Shown: positions 17,929 to 30,361, counted from the stretch's first letter. The stretch: 64,000 nt of DNA from Deinococcus humi (GCF_014201875.1 NZ_JACHFL010000003.1:434001-498000); one strand, 5' to 3'. Notes: a model not told the origin generated them from the letters alone. Made by a program: numbers and translations.

Positions 17929-19341
17929 ATGTCCATGAAATACGAATCCACCGGCGGCGTCAGCAAACGCAGCCTGCTGCTGCTGGGCGGGCTGGCCGCG
18001 CTGGCCCTGAACAAGGACGTCCGCCGCTCCCTAGTGGGCGGCACTCGGCACGCCTGGATCGATGCCCAGGACACCCTGGAAAGCACGGTCAAGCCCGCGC
18101 TCGCCGACGCCGCAGCGCAGGCCCAGCAGACCGCTCAGCTCGTGTCGCACGAGGCGCAGAAGTCGGCGCAGCTCCTGGCCCTGGAAGCCGCCAAGCGTGG
18201 ATCAACCGTCCTAGAAGCCTGGAAGGAGGAGGGCGCGCCCCAGGCGCAGGCTTGGCTGGAAACGGCCCGCGAGGCAGCGGTAGAGCTGGCCTCCACCGCC
18301 CAGGAAAAAGCGGCTGAGTTGGCTGAAACCGCACAGAAACACGGAGGCGTGTTGGCCGAGGTAGCACAGGAGCGTGGCAGCGAACTGGCGGAATCCGTCC
18401 AGAAGCGCGGCAGCCAGCTGGCCGCCGTCGCTCAGGAACGCGCGGCCGAACTCTCGGCAGAGGCTCAGGCACGGGCTGCAGCAGCGCAGAGGGAAGCGAA
18501 AAAGCGGGCCGCCAGTCTGGAAAAAGACGCCCAGCAGATGTCGGACAAGCGCAGCAAGCAAGCCCAGGACGCTCTGAAGTCTGCTCGTAAAAATGCCAGC
18601 AACACGCTCGATGACGTTCAGAACAGCGGGTTGGGCCTGTTGAGCACCGTTCAGGACAGTGGAGTGGGCCTGCTCAGCAACCTCCAGGGCTGGATGCAGG
18701 ACACCCTGATCGATACTGGCGACACGCTAGAAAACCGCCGTTGTACCGCCGAGAAGGCCCTGAGCCGCGCCCGCCGTCAGGCCGAGAAGGACCTGCGCGC
18801 AGGCGGTAAGAACTGGAACACCAAAAAACTGGAGAAAGCCGTGACCAAGAAAGTTTCGCCGTTGCAAAAAGAGCTGGATAAGGAACTCAAGACGCTGGAG
18901 AAGCAGGCCAGACTGGCCCGTAAGAGTGACAACAGCGGCGGAGGCCTGGGTGTGGGCATCATGACCCTGCTGCTGTTGGGTGGCGGCGCGGTGGTGCTGG
19001 CCCGCGTGCCCGCCGCCCGCAAGGCCATTCTGGACGCCGTGGGCATGGTCAGTCCCGAAGCAGCCGAGAACCTTCACCGCTTTAGCCGCAATGCCCGCAA
19101 CGTGATTGGCTCGGCGTGGCTGGAGCAGATTGAGGAACCGGCGGCGACGCCCGCCCCCGGCGCGGCGGCGTCCACCCGCGCAGGTACAACCGGCGGAACC
19201 TGGGGCGCCTCCACCGAGCCAGGCGCTCCGGCCACCGCCCGCACACAAGCCGAGGAACAAGCGGGCAAGCCTGCCAACGCCAGCGAGACGGACGTCGCCA
19301 AGACAGCAGCCGACAAGGACACTCAGCCCAAAACAAACTGA
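17929..19341 (+). CDS. Membrane-anchored LEA-like protein with 11-residue repeats, 470 aa
   Basis: Start ATG 17929 after ribosome site AAAGGAG. Residues 14-28 are hydrophobic (RSLLLLGGLAALAL). Residues 70-206 are a continuous run of 11-residue units such as ELASTAQEKAA, ELAETAQKHGG, VLAEVAQERGS, ELAESVQKRGS, QLAAVAQERAA and ELSAEAQARAA: amphipathic, Ala/Glu/Gln/Lys-rich, like group 3 LEA proteins. Two further 11-mers occur at 230-251 (VQNSGLGLLST, VQDSGVGLLSN). A second hydrophobic segment is at about 338-360, and a Pro/Ala/Thr-rich tail ends the protein. Group 3 LEA proteins protect cell material during drying. Anchoring to the membrane is inferred from the two hydrophobic segments. A plain coiled-coil envelope protein is the alternative. 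Confidence 0.8.
   Translation: MSMKYESTGGVSKRSLLLLGGLAALALNKDVRRSLVGGTRHAWIDAQDTLESTVKPALADAAAQAQQTAQLVSHEAQKSAQLLALEAAKRGSTVLEAWKEEGAPQAQAWLETAREAAVELASTAQEKAAELAETAQKHGGVLAEVAQERGSELAESVQKRGSQLAAVAQERAAELSAEAQARAAAAQREAKKRAASLEKDAQQMSDKRSKQAQDALKSARKNASNTLDDVQNSGLGLLSTVQDSGVGLLSNLQGWMQDTLIDTGDTLENRRCTAEKALSRARRQAEKDLRAGGKNWNTKKLEKAVTKKVSPLQKELDKELKTLEKQARLARKSDNSGGGLGVGIMTLLLLGGGAVVLARVPAARKAILDAVGMVSPEAAENLHRFSRNARNVIGSAWLEQIEEPAATPAPGAAASTRAGTTGGTWGASTEPGAPATARTQAEEQAGKPANASETDVAKTAADKDTQPKTN
18136..18546 (+). repeat. Array of 33-bp coding repeats (11-residue LEA-type units)
   Basis: Covers codons 70-206 of the LEA-like gene. Eight units from residue 119 to 206 are in strict 11-residue register; the preceding units (residues 70-118) are degenerate, with two clear members at 70-91. 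The DNA units are divergent, so the array is old and maintained at protein level. Confidence 0.75.
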
Positions 19342-19353
19342 GTCACGGGTGCA

Positions 19354-19400
19354 AGCCAGAGGGGGTGGAAGGAGAAGGTCTCCTTCCACCCCCTCTGGCT
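19354..19400 (+). terminator. Perfect 22-bp hairpin after the LEA-like gene
   Basis: Arms at 19354-19375 and 19379-19400 are perfectly complementary with a 3-nt loop. The gene stop is 12 nt before. The T-run after it is poor (CTTATGTGC), so it may stabilise or process the 3' end rather than only terminate. Confidence 0.65.
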
Positions 19401-19487
19401 CTTATGTGCTTGGGTCAGGGCTGTGTCTGTCTGGACCGGACACCTCATCTTATTGTTTCCCCCATCGTGACACCCGAAAGGTTGGGT

Positions 19488-19501
19488 TGGAACCGCTTCC
19501 T
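19488..19501. promoter_or_regulatory. LacI/CcpA-type operator candidate before pckA
   Basis: TGGAACCGCTTCCT, a CG-centred imperfect palindrome 96 nt before the pckA start. The first 13 bases are identical to the site before the sugar-binding-protein gene at 32632-32645. See the matching sites at 25442 and 34072. Confidence 0.6.
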
Positions 19502-19597
19502 AGGCCACAATCGTGATGTTCGTCGATACACCAATTCAGCCGCGTCTCAGTGTGCCAAGCCGCCGCGCGGCCTCTTTTTCTTTAAGGAGCTAATCCC

Positions 19598-21190
<1,593 letters not shown>

Positions 21191-21214
21191 AGACTTTCAG
21201 TGAAGGCACGAAGA

Positions 21215-21243
21215 AACCCCCGCGACTGATGCGGGGGCTTTCC
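21215..21243 (+). terminator. Terminator after pckA
   Basis: CCCCCGC (21217-21223) pairs with GCGGGGG (21231-21237), 7-nt loop, followed by CTTTCCTTT. It also lies at the 3' end of the convergent malG gene and may act in both directions. Confidence 0.8.
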
Positions 21244-21274
21244 TTTAAAGCTGAAAAGAAGATTGGGCCTGTCG

Positions 21275-22647
<1,373 letters not shown>

Positions 22648-22651
<4 letters not shown>

Positions 22652-24060
22652 TTACGGGCCTCCTCAAACACACCTGCGGCCTTGAAGTTCACCAGACTGA
22701 TCGCCAGGGTCAGGAAGAAGATGATCAGCGCGATGGCGCTGGCCAGCGAATAGTTGGACTGCCCGCTGGAGGCAAAAGCCGTGTTGTAGCCCCACGACAG
22801 CAGAATGTCGGTGCTGCGCGCGGTGGCCTCACGGCCCGGCTGGTCCGGCCCGCCCTGCGTGAGCAGGTAGATGATGCCGAAGTTGTTGAAGTTAAAGGCG
22901 AAGCCTGACAGCAGAATGGGGGTGAAGCTGTTGCGCAACAGCGGCAGCGTGATGTTCACGATCTGCTGCCAGCGGCTGGCCCCGTCGATACTGGCGGCCT
23001 CGTACAGATCGTCGTTGATGGTGCTCAGGGCGCTGATGGTGGCCGTCATCATGTACGGGAAGCCCAGCCACAGGTTGACCACCAGCACGCTCACTTTGGC
23101 CCACAGCGGATCACCCAGCCACGGCACGGCAGCGAAGCCAAGCAGGCCCAGCCCCTTGTTGACGATCCCGAACTGCTGGTTAAACAGCGCCACCCACATC
23201 TGCACGCTGATCACGGCGGGAATGGCCCACGGCAAGAACAGGAGCGTGCGGTAAACGTTACGGCCCTTGAGGTTCTTGTTGTACAGCAGGATGCCCAGGA
23301 TCAGCCCGGCGATGGCATTGATGGTCACCGTGGAAAATGCGAACACCACGGTCCAGATGAACACCGGAATCAGCGCGCGGCTGGCCTGGGCGAAGATCTC
23401 GCGGAAGTTGGCCAGACCAATGTAATCGATGCTGTTGAGGCGGGTGGCCCTTGCCACCTCAATGTTGGCGGTGAATAGAGAGGCCAGCGTCACCTGAAGA
23501 CCGTTCACGCTGGCGATCTTGGCCCTGAAGGGCACCGACGCCTGCTCGTCGAACAGCACCAGCGTCGCACCCGCGCAGTCTGACGTCTTGCAACGCAGGT
23601 ACTCCTGCACGCTAGTCGACTGTGGCGTCTCGGCCAGCGTGACCACGCGTCTGTCCGGGCCAAGCGTTGCGGTGGTCCGCAGCGCCGAATCCGGATTGCC
23701 GCTGTTGACCGCGTTGTAGTTGGTAAAAGCGTAATTGATGGTCAGCACGATGGGCAAGATCGTGAAGGCTGCCAGAAAAACCAGCGCCGGAAACAGGTAA
23801 TACCAGTTGACCATCCACGGAAACAGCCGCAGCACAATCGGCAGCAGCAGCAGCAGTACGGCGGCCCCGTAAATCAGGATCATGTATGGGGGCGCTGTCG
23901 GATACAGCCGGGCGGTCAGACCGCTCAGCAGCCATGCGAGAAGCACGGCGCCGCCCAGCATCACGGCCAGGATCAGCACCGCCAGCAGCACGCCTCGCGT
24001 TCCTTCCGGGGGAACGTTGGAGCGGGCACGGGAACGGGGGGGGTGTGGAATCGCGGTCAT
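22648..24060 (-). CDS. malF: Maltose-type ABC transporter permease (MalF-like), 470 aa
   Basis: Several membrane segments, with a ~125-residue extracytoplasmic loop after the third ([16 protein letters not shown]... to ...IDYIGLANF), similar in place to the MalF P2 loop that contacts the binding protein. The loop holds a likely disulfide (CKTSDC). The EAA loop is [20 protein letters not shown] terminator hairpin separates it from malE. The start at ATG 24060 begins [15 protein letters not shown]. Confidence 0.9.
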
Positions 24061-24183
24061 GGGGATGCGCCGTCTCCTTTGAATGAGGCTGTGTGGCTGT
24101 CAGGGACAATCTTAGAACCATTCATCGTGAAGCCCCTCACATTGTGCTGCAACGGGCAGCTTTGAACTAGAGGGAGGCCCCAC

Positions 24184-24217
24184 AAAAAGGCGGACGGGCT
24201 CGACCTGCCCGTCCGCC
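24184..24217 (-). terminator. Intercistronic terminator between malE and malF
   Basis: GGCGGACGGGC and GCCCGTCCGCC form an 11-bp stem with a 7-nt loop. On the minus strand it is followed by TTTTT. It lies 20 nt after the malE stop and would let only part of the transcription continue into malFG. Confidence 0.85.
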
Positions 24218-24236
24218 TCGACTTCAAGAGCCGAAT

Positions 24237-25415
24237 TTACTTGATGTTGCCCTGGATTTCCTGCACGGCCTTGTCCAGAATCTGGCTGTAGTCCGGGTTG
24301 GGCTTCTGCACGCTCTGGGCAATCGCGGCGCTCCAGGGAGCCCACACGGCGCCCATCGCCGGAACGTTGGGCATGGGGGTGCCCGCGCTGATGGCCTTGC
24401 CGAAGCCGGACACCACGGGGTCACTCTTGAGCTTGGTGCGTGCGCTCAGGCTGACCGGAATGCGCCCGCCCGCCTTGTTAAAGGCGTACTGAGCGTCACT
24501 GGAGCTGATCTGCTTGGCAAACTGCGCCGCCGCCACCTTGTTCTTGCTGTAGGCATTGATCATGGTGCCCTGCACGCCCACGAAGGGGCTCCACTTGCCG
24601 GTCGCGCCGGGAGGGGTGGGGAAGGTAGCGATGCCGTAGTCGATGCCCGCCTTCTTGATGTCCCCCATGTCCCACGGGCCAGTTAGGTACATCGCCAGGC
24701 GGCCGTCGGTGAAGGCGCCCTTGGCCACGTCACCGGACACCCCTTCAGGCACGAGGTTGTACTTGTAGCGCAGATCGTTCAGGAAGGCGCTGGCCTTGTC
24801 GGCTCCAGCGTTTGCCAGACCGATATCCTTGGTGTTCAGCGTGCCGCTGGTGTTCTTAAAGACGTAACCGCCGTAGGCGCTGATCACACCGTAGTTCTGG
24901 TAGGCGTTGGACAGATCCGTTAGGAAGCCGAACTTGCCGTTGCCGGTGTTGGCCTGCGCGGTCTTCAGGAACTCGGCCCAGGTGGTGGGGGCCTTGGACA
25001 CCAACTTCTTGTTGTAGACGAGAGCGACGGCCTCGGCGAACATCGGGATGCCGAACAGCTTGCCCTGGTAGGTCATCGCCTGCAGGCCGGTCTTGTCGAA
25101 GTCGGTCTTGCTGGTGATGTACTTGTCCATCGGCTCGATGACGCCCGCCGCCGCGAGCTGGCCCAGGCGGTCCTGTGGCAGGGTCACGATCACGTCGGGA
25201 CCCTGGCCCTTGGGGGCACTCTGGATCAGCTTGTCGGGAATCTGGTCAAAGGGCACGCTGACGATGGTGGTCTTGTTGCCCTTCTTATCGAAGGCAGCAG
25301 CCTGATCCTTGAGCCAGTTCAGTTCGGCGCCACCGAAGTGGGTCCAGACCGTGATATTGGCGGCGCTGGCTTGGCCCAGCAGAGCGAGGGACAGAATGGT
25401 CAGTGCTTTCTTCAT
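24237..25415 (-). CDS. malE: Maltose/maltodextrin-binding protein (MalE-like), 392 aa
   Basis: Signal peptide MKKALTILSLALLGQASA, then ANITVWTHFGGAELNWLKDQ. A family 1 extracellular solute-binding protein with the typical GIPMFAEAVALVYNKKLV, AMYLTGPWDMGDIKKAG and SPFVGVQGTMINAYSKNK blocks. It delivers maltose-like sugars to MalFG. Start ATG 25415 after ribosome site AAGGAGAAG. A LacI-type operator candidate lies 27 nt upstream. Confidence 0.93.
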   Translation of the reverse strand: MKKALTILSLALLGQASAANITVWTHFGGAELNWLKDQAAAFDKKGNKTTIVSVPFDQIPDKLIQSAPKGQGPDVIVTLPQDRLGQLAAAGVIEPMDKYITSKTDFDKTGLQAMTYQGKLFGIPMFAEAVALVYNKKLVSKAPTTWAEFLKTAQANTGNGKFGFLTDLSNAYQNYGVISAYGGYVFKNTSGTLNTKDIGLANAGADKASAFLNDLRYKYNLVPEGVSGDVAKGAFTDGRLAMYLTGPWDMGDIKKAGIDYGIATFPTPPGATGKWSPFVGVQGTMINAYSKNKVAAAQFAKQISSSDAQYAFNKAGGRIPVSLSARTKLKSDPVVSGFGKAISAGTPMPNVPAMGAVWAPWSAAIAQSVQKPNPDYSQILDKAVQEIQGNIK

Positions 25416-25441
25416 GTTCTTCTCCTTGATCAATGCGATTG

Positions 25442-25455
25442 TTGAATCGCTTCCA
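25442..25455. promoter_or_regulatory. LacI/CcpA-type operator candidate before malE
   Basis: TTGAATCGCTTCCA on the plus strand (TGGAAGCGATTCAA on the malE strand), CG-centred palindrome with half-sites TGGAA and TTCAA. Lies 27 nt before the malE start, where bound protein would block initiation or early elongation. Confidence 0.6.
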
Positions 25456-25707
25456 ATGTGGGTCAGATTGTGGGACAACCCATCTTAACGCCTTGATCCG
25501 CTGCAATTTGCAAGGGAATCTACGGACTGCTCTGGAACGGCAGCATGTCGTGGACAACTCGACGATGGGATGGACCCATCGAGAAGTATACGCCATACAC
25601 CCCAGGACCGACAGGGACAGGTTCCGCAGCATCTATTCATCACCTCGTCAGATTCACTCCTTCCTGATTTGCCTACTTACCGTTCGGTCTGGATGTACAC
25701 TCCGGGA

Positions 25708-26979
25708 ATGAGCGAGCCCGTCTCTCCTCCACCGACGACCGGCAGCAGACCTGCCGCCAGCACAAAGGTCATTCTTTTTCTGACCATCTTTACGGCCATG
25801 CTGGGCCTGAGTGTGCTATTTCCCATCCTGGCTCCGCTGGGCCGGCAACTGGGCCTGAGCGAAACACAGGTGGGCTGGTTTTCCACCGCATACAGCCTGA
25901 TGCAGTTTGTCTTCTCGCCCATCTGGGGTGCGCGCAGTGAGCGAGTGGGGCGCAAGCCAGTGCTGCTCATGGGGCTGGTGGGCTTTTCCCTCAGTTTCGG
26001 GCTGTTCGGCTATTTCGCACATCTGGGTTTGCAGGGCACCCTGGCGGGTGGCGCCCTGTTTGGGCTGCTGGTGGCCTCGCGGGTGATTGGGGGGGTCCTG
26101 AGCAGCGCCACGCTGCCCACCGCGCAGGCGATGATGGCGGATTTAAGCAGTGAAAAGGACCGCGCGGCCAGCCTGGGCCTGATCGGCGCGGCTTTCGGGC
26201 TGGGCGTGGTCTTCGGCCCCGCACTGGGCGGGCTGCTGAGCACCTTCAGCCTGACCACCCCAATCTACTTCTCCGCCGTCTTGGGACTGGTGACCGCCGC
26301 CGTCGCTTACAGGGTGCTGCCCGAAACGCGCCGCGCCGACTCGGTACCGATGGGCAAGGGGGATCGCCGCGCTCTGCTGACGCGCGGGGCCATTCCGCTG
26401 TTCCTGGCCGTCAGCGCGCTGTCCACCCTGGCGAGCGTGGGAATGGAGCAGACCATTGCGTTCTACGTGCAGGACACGCTGAAGCTGACTCCTGGCAACA
26501 CGGCCCGCACGGTAGGCGGCATGCTGGCGGTCTTCGGGATCGTGGCGGCGCTGGTGCAGGGTGGCGCGATCCGGCCCCTGAGCAAGAAGATCCAGCCCAC
26601 CGCACTGATCTCGCTGGGTCTGGCGGTGATGGCGGCGGGCATGTTCCTGCTGCCGCAAACACATGCTTACTGGCCGATGACCGCCGCGCTGGCCGTCATC
26701 GGTGTGGGCAGCGCGATCCTGTCTCCCAGCCTGAGCGCCGCCCTAAGCCTGAGCGTTCCAGCCAACCAGCAGGGCGCGGTGGCCGGTCTGAACAGCAGCG
26801 CTCTGGCCCTGGGGCGCATGACCGGGCCGCTGATCGGCACTGGGCTGTACCAGACAGTCAGCCATGGGGCACCGTACCTGCTCAGCGGCGCGGTGCTGGT
26901 GCTGGCGTTGATCTGGACGCTGGCCGCACGGCCCCGGGTGGACATGAAGCCGGAAAGCGGAGCAATAAGAAGCGGATAG
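25708..26979 (+). CDS. Major facilitator superfamily transporter, 423 aa
   Basis: Twelve hydrophobic segments. The loop 2-3 motif is [17 protein letters not shown] and a motif-C-like [18 protein letters not shown] lies in helix 5, a pattern of drug or metabolite antiporters. The start is ATG 25708: TACACT lies 6 nt upstream, so the mRNA is probably leaderless and the longer upstream frame is not translated. Substrate unknown. Divergent from malE. Confidence 0.88.
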   Translation: MSEPVSPPPTTGSRPAASTKVILFLTIFTAMLGLSVLFPILAPLGRQLGLSETQVGWFSTAYSLMQFVFSPIWGARSERVGRKPVLLMGLVGFSLSFGLFGYFAHLGLQGTLAGGALFGLLVASRVIGGVLSSATLPTAQAMMADLSSEKDRAASLGLIGAAFGLGVVFGPALGGLLSTFSLTTPIYFSAVLGLVTAAVAYRVLPETRRADSVPMGKGDRRALLTRGAIPLFLAVSALSTLASVGMEQTIAFYVQDTLKLTPGNTARTVGGMLAVFGIVAALVQGGAIRPLSKKIQPTALISLGLAVMAAGMFLLPQTHAYWPMTAALAVIGVGSAILSPSLSAALSLSVPANQQGAVAGLNSSALALGRMTGPLIGTGLYQTVSHGAPYLLSGAVLVLALIWTLAARPRVDMKPESGAIRSG

Positions 26980-27048
26980 AGGACTGAGGGAAAAGAGGCC
27001 GACAGAATGCTTCTTGTCTCGCCCGATTTTTTCAGGTTTGAGAATCAC

Positions 27049-27085
27049 GGGAGGAACTGACCACCTCTGCCTGACCGTTCCTCCC
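27049..27085. terminator. Stem-loop between convergent genes
   Basis: GGGAGGAAC (27049-27057) pairs with GTTCCTCCC (27077-27085) across 19 nt. It lies between the MFS gene and the convergent 148-aa gene. No T-run on either side. Confidence 0.4.
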
Positions 27086-27090
27086 ATCTC

Positions 27091-27537
27091 TCACTCCAGC
27101 ACGTACCGCACCGCTTCCTCAAACCCGACTTTCTCCGCCTCGGTCCGTTTCAGGACCTTATTTGTCCGCCACGGCATCCAGTCGGTCTGCCCGGTGGTGC
27201 TTCTCAAAAATCCGCGCACGCCGACTTCCACGTAGCGGGCGTCCTTGCCCAGCAGAGCACTGAGGCCCGCACGCACCGCCTCTGGGTCGCGTAGGGGGCC
27301 GGTCAGGCGGGCAGAGGGAATGTCGGGCGTCTCTTCCGGCTCCGGCACAGGTTCGCCGGGCGGGCGGGTGGGTGCGGGATGCGGGCGGTACAGCTCCACG
27401 CGGAAGCCGTCCAGCACCAGCAGGGCGGCTAGGGCCTGCGCCTCGGGCAGGGGGTGGGCGAAGGTGACGTGGATGTCCAGCTCGTGCCCGCGCGTGCCTT
27501 TGTCCGTCTGGGACTGTGGGTTCTGTGTGTCGGTCAT
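27091..27537 (-). CDS. Hypothetical protein, 148 aa, coupled to the DinB-fold gene
   Basis: Its ATG overlaps the stop of the upstream DinB-fold gene (ATGA). It contains HVTFAHPLPEAQALAALLVLDGFRVELYRP, then a Pro/Glu linker, then VEVGVRGFLRSTTGQTDWMPW. Two alpha/beta halves and no membrane segment. Family not recognised. Co-translation with a DinB-fold protein suggests a joint role. Confidence 0.75.
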   Translation of the reverse strand: MTDTQNPQSQTDKGTRGHELDIHVTFAHPLPEAQALAALLVLDGFRVELYRPHPAPTRPPGEPVPEPEETPDIPSARLTGPLRDPEAVRAGLSALLGKDARYVEVGVRGFLRSTTGQTDWMPWRTNKVLKRTEAEKVGFEEAVRYVLE

Positions 27538-28058
27538 GCGGCGGCGCTCTCCTCCAGCAGTTTGCGGTGGTTGCGCATGTGCATGGTCACCATCCGCAGC
27601 CAGTCCAGCGCGTCAATCTCGCCGAAAAACTGGTGCCAGAAGGTGCGCCCCGGCGTCTCTGCAACTTGGGCGGCCATGTCCTCCAGTTTCCGGCGGTGTT
27701 CGGCCCACTCGGTGTCCAGCGCTTCGAAGGGCAGACCCTCGTCGCTGGGCAGCAGGGCTATGGGCGACTGCCGCTTGCCGTCCACGATCTCGCCCGGCAC
27801 CTGGGGCATGGGCCGTAACGCCTTGTCGGACATCAGCAGGCGCAGCAACGGTACGATGCTGTTGTCGATCTTCAGGACGTGTTCGGCTTCCTGTGCGGGG
27901 GACCATTCTCGGCCCGACTGGGTTGTGTTCCAGTCGGCCTCGCGGCCCCGCAACTGTGTCTCAAAACGGTCCAGCTCTACGCTCAGGCGCGTGCGAACTT
28001 CCTCGGGGGTCTGGCCCATCGCTTTCAGGACGGCAGGATCGAACATGGATTGTGACAT
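27534..28058 (-). CDS. DinB-fold (DinB/YfiT-like) protein, 174 aa
   Basis: Four-helix-bundle DinB superfamily. A metal site is suggested by His in EAEHVLK, WHQFFGEIDALDW and MRNHRK, the usual spacing of the three metal histidines. Members include thiol-dependent transferases and stress-induced proteins; D. radiodurans has many. The start is ATG 28058, because TACACT lies 6 nt upstream (leaderless). Confidence 0.85.
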   Translation of the reverse strand: MSQSMFDPAVLKAMGQTPEEVRTRLSVELDRFETQLRGREADWNTTQSGREWSPAQEAEHVLKIDNSIVPLLRLLMSDKALRPMPQVPGEIVDGKRQSPIALLPSDEGLPFEALDTEWAEHRRKLEDMAAQVAETPGRTFWHQFFGEIDALDWLRMVTMHMRNHRKLLEESAAA

Positions 28059-28120
28059 GCCCGCAGTGTACAGAGTTGGGGCCGGGCATTCCCGCATCCC
28101 CGCGTCGCAGTTGGCAAAGA

Positions 28121-30085
28121 CTAGCGGCCCAGCCCTTCCGAAAAGTCCACCAAGGCACCCCATTCCGGATGATCAATCAGAGGGTTGCGGTTGCCCTGAC
28201 GGGCGAATATCAGGGCGTTGCGATGCCTCTCCCAGTCGCCGGGCGGGGTGGCCACGTGCCACGCCAGCAGCGTGTCCAGGTGCCGGGCGCTGTACTGGCG
28301 CACCACGCCTGGGTAACGCAGTAGGAAATAGAGGGTGGCCCGCGCCGCAGCGCCCTTACCGTGAGCGGGTTCAAATTCGCCGGGATCGCGGCGGCCACAG
28401 TCGCTCCGAAGCGCCTCGCCGTAGTCGGGAAAGTCGAAATACGGTGTGTTGCCCCGGAACGAATTGCAGTCGGGTTCGCAGGCGAACAGATGATGCAGAT
28501 CGCCGCGCATCGGCTCGCGCTTGCTGAACCAGCTTTGCGGCACGACATGTTCACAGTTGTATGGGAAAGCCTCTTCCAAGGTGTCAAGCGCGATACTCTC
28601 GCGGGCCGCCAGTTCGGTGCGGCGGGTTTGCGCGGCCAGATCGGCGGCAATCAGTTCCTCGGGGGTGTGTTCGCGGGCGCTGTACAGGCTGCGGAGTTTG
28701 CCGTCCGGCCACACGTCTACCGCCGGGTACAGTTCGCTGGCGGGCGAATAGCGCGGCGTCTGCGTATGGGTGCGCGTGACCAGTTGTGAAAGGGCCAGAA
28801 AGCGGGCCTGGGGCGTGTTGTCCACAGCCAGCCCCTCGTAATACGCGGCTGCTTTCGCCTCGTCCTGCGGGTCGAGGTAAGCGCCGGGCTGCTCCGGTTC
28901 GGGCTGCGGCACGGGCTGGGGGAGCCCCGCCTCTCCCCCCCTCACCTTGATGCTCAGGGTGACGGGCCAGCTGGCCACACCATCCGGACCAGGAGTCACC
29001 AGACCCAGATCGAGGGCACTGATGGCCTCGCGCACGCCTTGGCCAGGCACAGCAGGCGCGGAGACGATGATAGGCGGGCGGTTGCCACTCAGCACCTCTG
29101 CCACCAGGGCACTGTCCGCCGCGTCAGCGCGGGTTCGCAAGTCGTTCAGGATGCGGCTGACGCGCACACCCTCGTTGGCGATCCAGTCGATGTCGCTGTC
29201 CGGATCTCCGGGCTGGAGGGGCTGGCCGTCGCGCCGCAGGGTGCGGCCCTGGGCATCGGTCCGCGGAACGCCGCTGTGGTGCAGGGCCACCACCTCCCAG
29301 GCGTCGTTGAACACTGGGCTGCCGCTGCTGCCAGGAGAAGTATCGGTCTCGTAGTGCAAAAAATCGGGCAGCAGGTCTACCAGCCGATTCTCGCGCAGGG
29401 CAATCTGCTTGGTCTCGCCGCCGGGATGCTGCACGATGCTCAGGGCCTCGCCCAGCACGGTCTTGTCGGCACTGCCGATCATCGGGAGCCAGCCGTAAGC
29501 GGAAGTATCTCCGCGCACCGCCACCAGCGAGTAGTCCAGCGACTCGGAGGTCACAAACAGCGTCTCCGGATCAAGAGGAAGCGTGACGGGGGTGGCGAGT
29601 TCGCCGTCCGGCAGCAACTCGTAATTGAACTCGATCACCGCCAGCCGGGCAGTGGCGATGTCCTCCAGTACATGGTGGTTGGTCAGGATGGCGCGCGGGC
29701 TGCACAGCCACCCAGTGCCGAAGCCAACGGTGCGGCCCCGCGTGTCCTTCAATACTACCCGCCCCACCGCCCGGGACGCGCTGCGGGCCAGATCCAGGTA
29801 CGCCACGCCCACCAGATCGTTGGCCCCCAGTACACGCTCGGCCTGGATACGGGTCTTGCCCGGCCAGCGCCCAGTAACCGCCGCCATTCTCTCGCGGCCC
29901 TCGGCCAGCGAGCAGGCATCGGCATAGGGCACGCCCAGACGGGTCAGGCGGGCCTCCAGTTGCTCTTGCGAATTAGCCGCCATCGGGCCGCCCACAGTCA
30001 GGCGTTCCAGCGTGCGCGTTCGCTCGGCGTCGCGGCTGATAAAGCGGGCATGCGTCTCCTGCAGCACTTCGGGCGGAATGTCCAT
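28121..30085 (-). CDS. V8-like serine protease fused to endonuclease I domain, 654 aa
   Basis: Residues about 85-315 form a trypsin/V8-type protease: FGTGWLCSPRAILTNHHVL (catalytic His138), SLDYSLVAV (Asp184) and TSPGSSGSPVF (Ser254). Residues about 405-645 match bacterial endonuclease I (His-Me finger): CEHVVPQSWF (His513), GDLHHLFACEPDCNSFRG and the terminal RNALIFARQGNRNPLIDHPEW. All catalytic motifs are intact in both domains. There is no signal peptide or membrane segment, so it should act inside the cell. Residues 1-85 are helical and may sense or bind a partner. Related proteases fused to other nucleases exist in bacteria, but their role is not settled. The start is ATG 30085 with TACGCT 6 nt upstream. 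Not in an operon. Confidence 0.85.
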   Translation of the reverse strand: MDIPPEVLQETHARFISRDAERTRTLERLTVGGPMAANSQEQLEARLTRLGVPYADACSLAEGRERMAAVTGRWPGKTRIQAERVLGANDLVGVAYLDLARSASRAVGRVVLKDTRGRTVGFGTGWLCSPRAILTNHHVLEDIATARLAVIEFNYELLPDGELATPVTLPLDPETLFVTSESLDYSLVAVRGDTSAYGWLPMIGSADKTVLGEALSIVQHPGGETKQIALRENRLVDLLPDFLHYETDTSPGSSGSPVFNDAWEVVALHHSGVPRTDAQGRTLRRDGQPLQPGDPDSDIDWIANEGVRVSRILNDLRTRADAADSALVAEVLSGNRPPIIVSAPAVPGQGVREAISALDLGLVTPGPDGVASWPVTLSIKVRGGEAGLPQPVPQPEPEQPGAYLDPQDEAKAAAYYEGLAVDNTPQARFLALSQLVTRTHTQTPRYSPASELYPAVDVWPDGKLRSLYSAREHTPEELIAADLAAQTRRTELAARESIALDTLEEAFPYNCEHVVPQSWFSKREPMRGDLHHLFACEPDCNSFRGNTPYFDFPDYGEALRSDCGRRDPGEFEPAHGKGAAARATLYFLLRYPGVVRQYSARHLDTLLAWHVATPPGDWERHRNALIFARQGNRNPLIDHPEWGALVDFSEGLGR

Positions 30086-30361
30086 GTCGACAGCGTAGCG
30101 GAAGGGGTGTGAGACGGGCACGGTAGCCCCAGGCCACCTTCACGTGGTGCAAATTTCGAACTTACAGCTTTCAACATACCTCGACAGGCGCTGCAAGAGA
30201 GACCCCTCGCATTCCTCATGGAGATCACCAAGAAAATTCAAGATGCGCTTGCTGAGACTCTGTGGGCCACACTGATTGCCGCTCAGAGTAAGGGCAGCAT
30301 GAATAGGAGCATCAGCGTCCAACTGCTCCATGCAACAAGAAATGGACCGGGTCATCACGTC

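Noticed and set aside
30140..30358. 72-codon minus-strand frame starting at GTG/ATG near 30358
   Set aside because: No ribosome site or -10 box at the leaderless spacing, six cysteines without pattern and no family. Not called as a gene.
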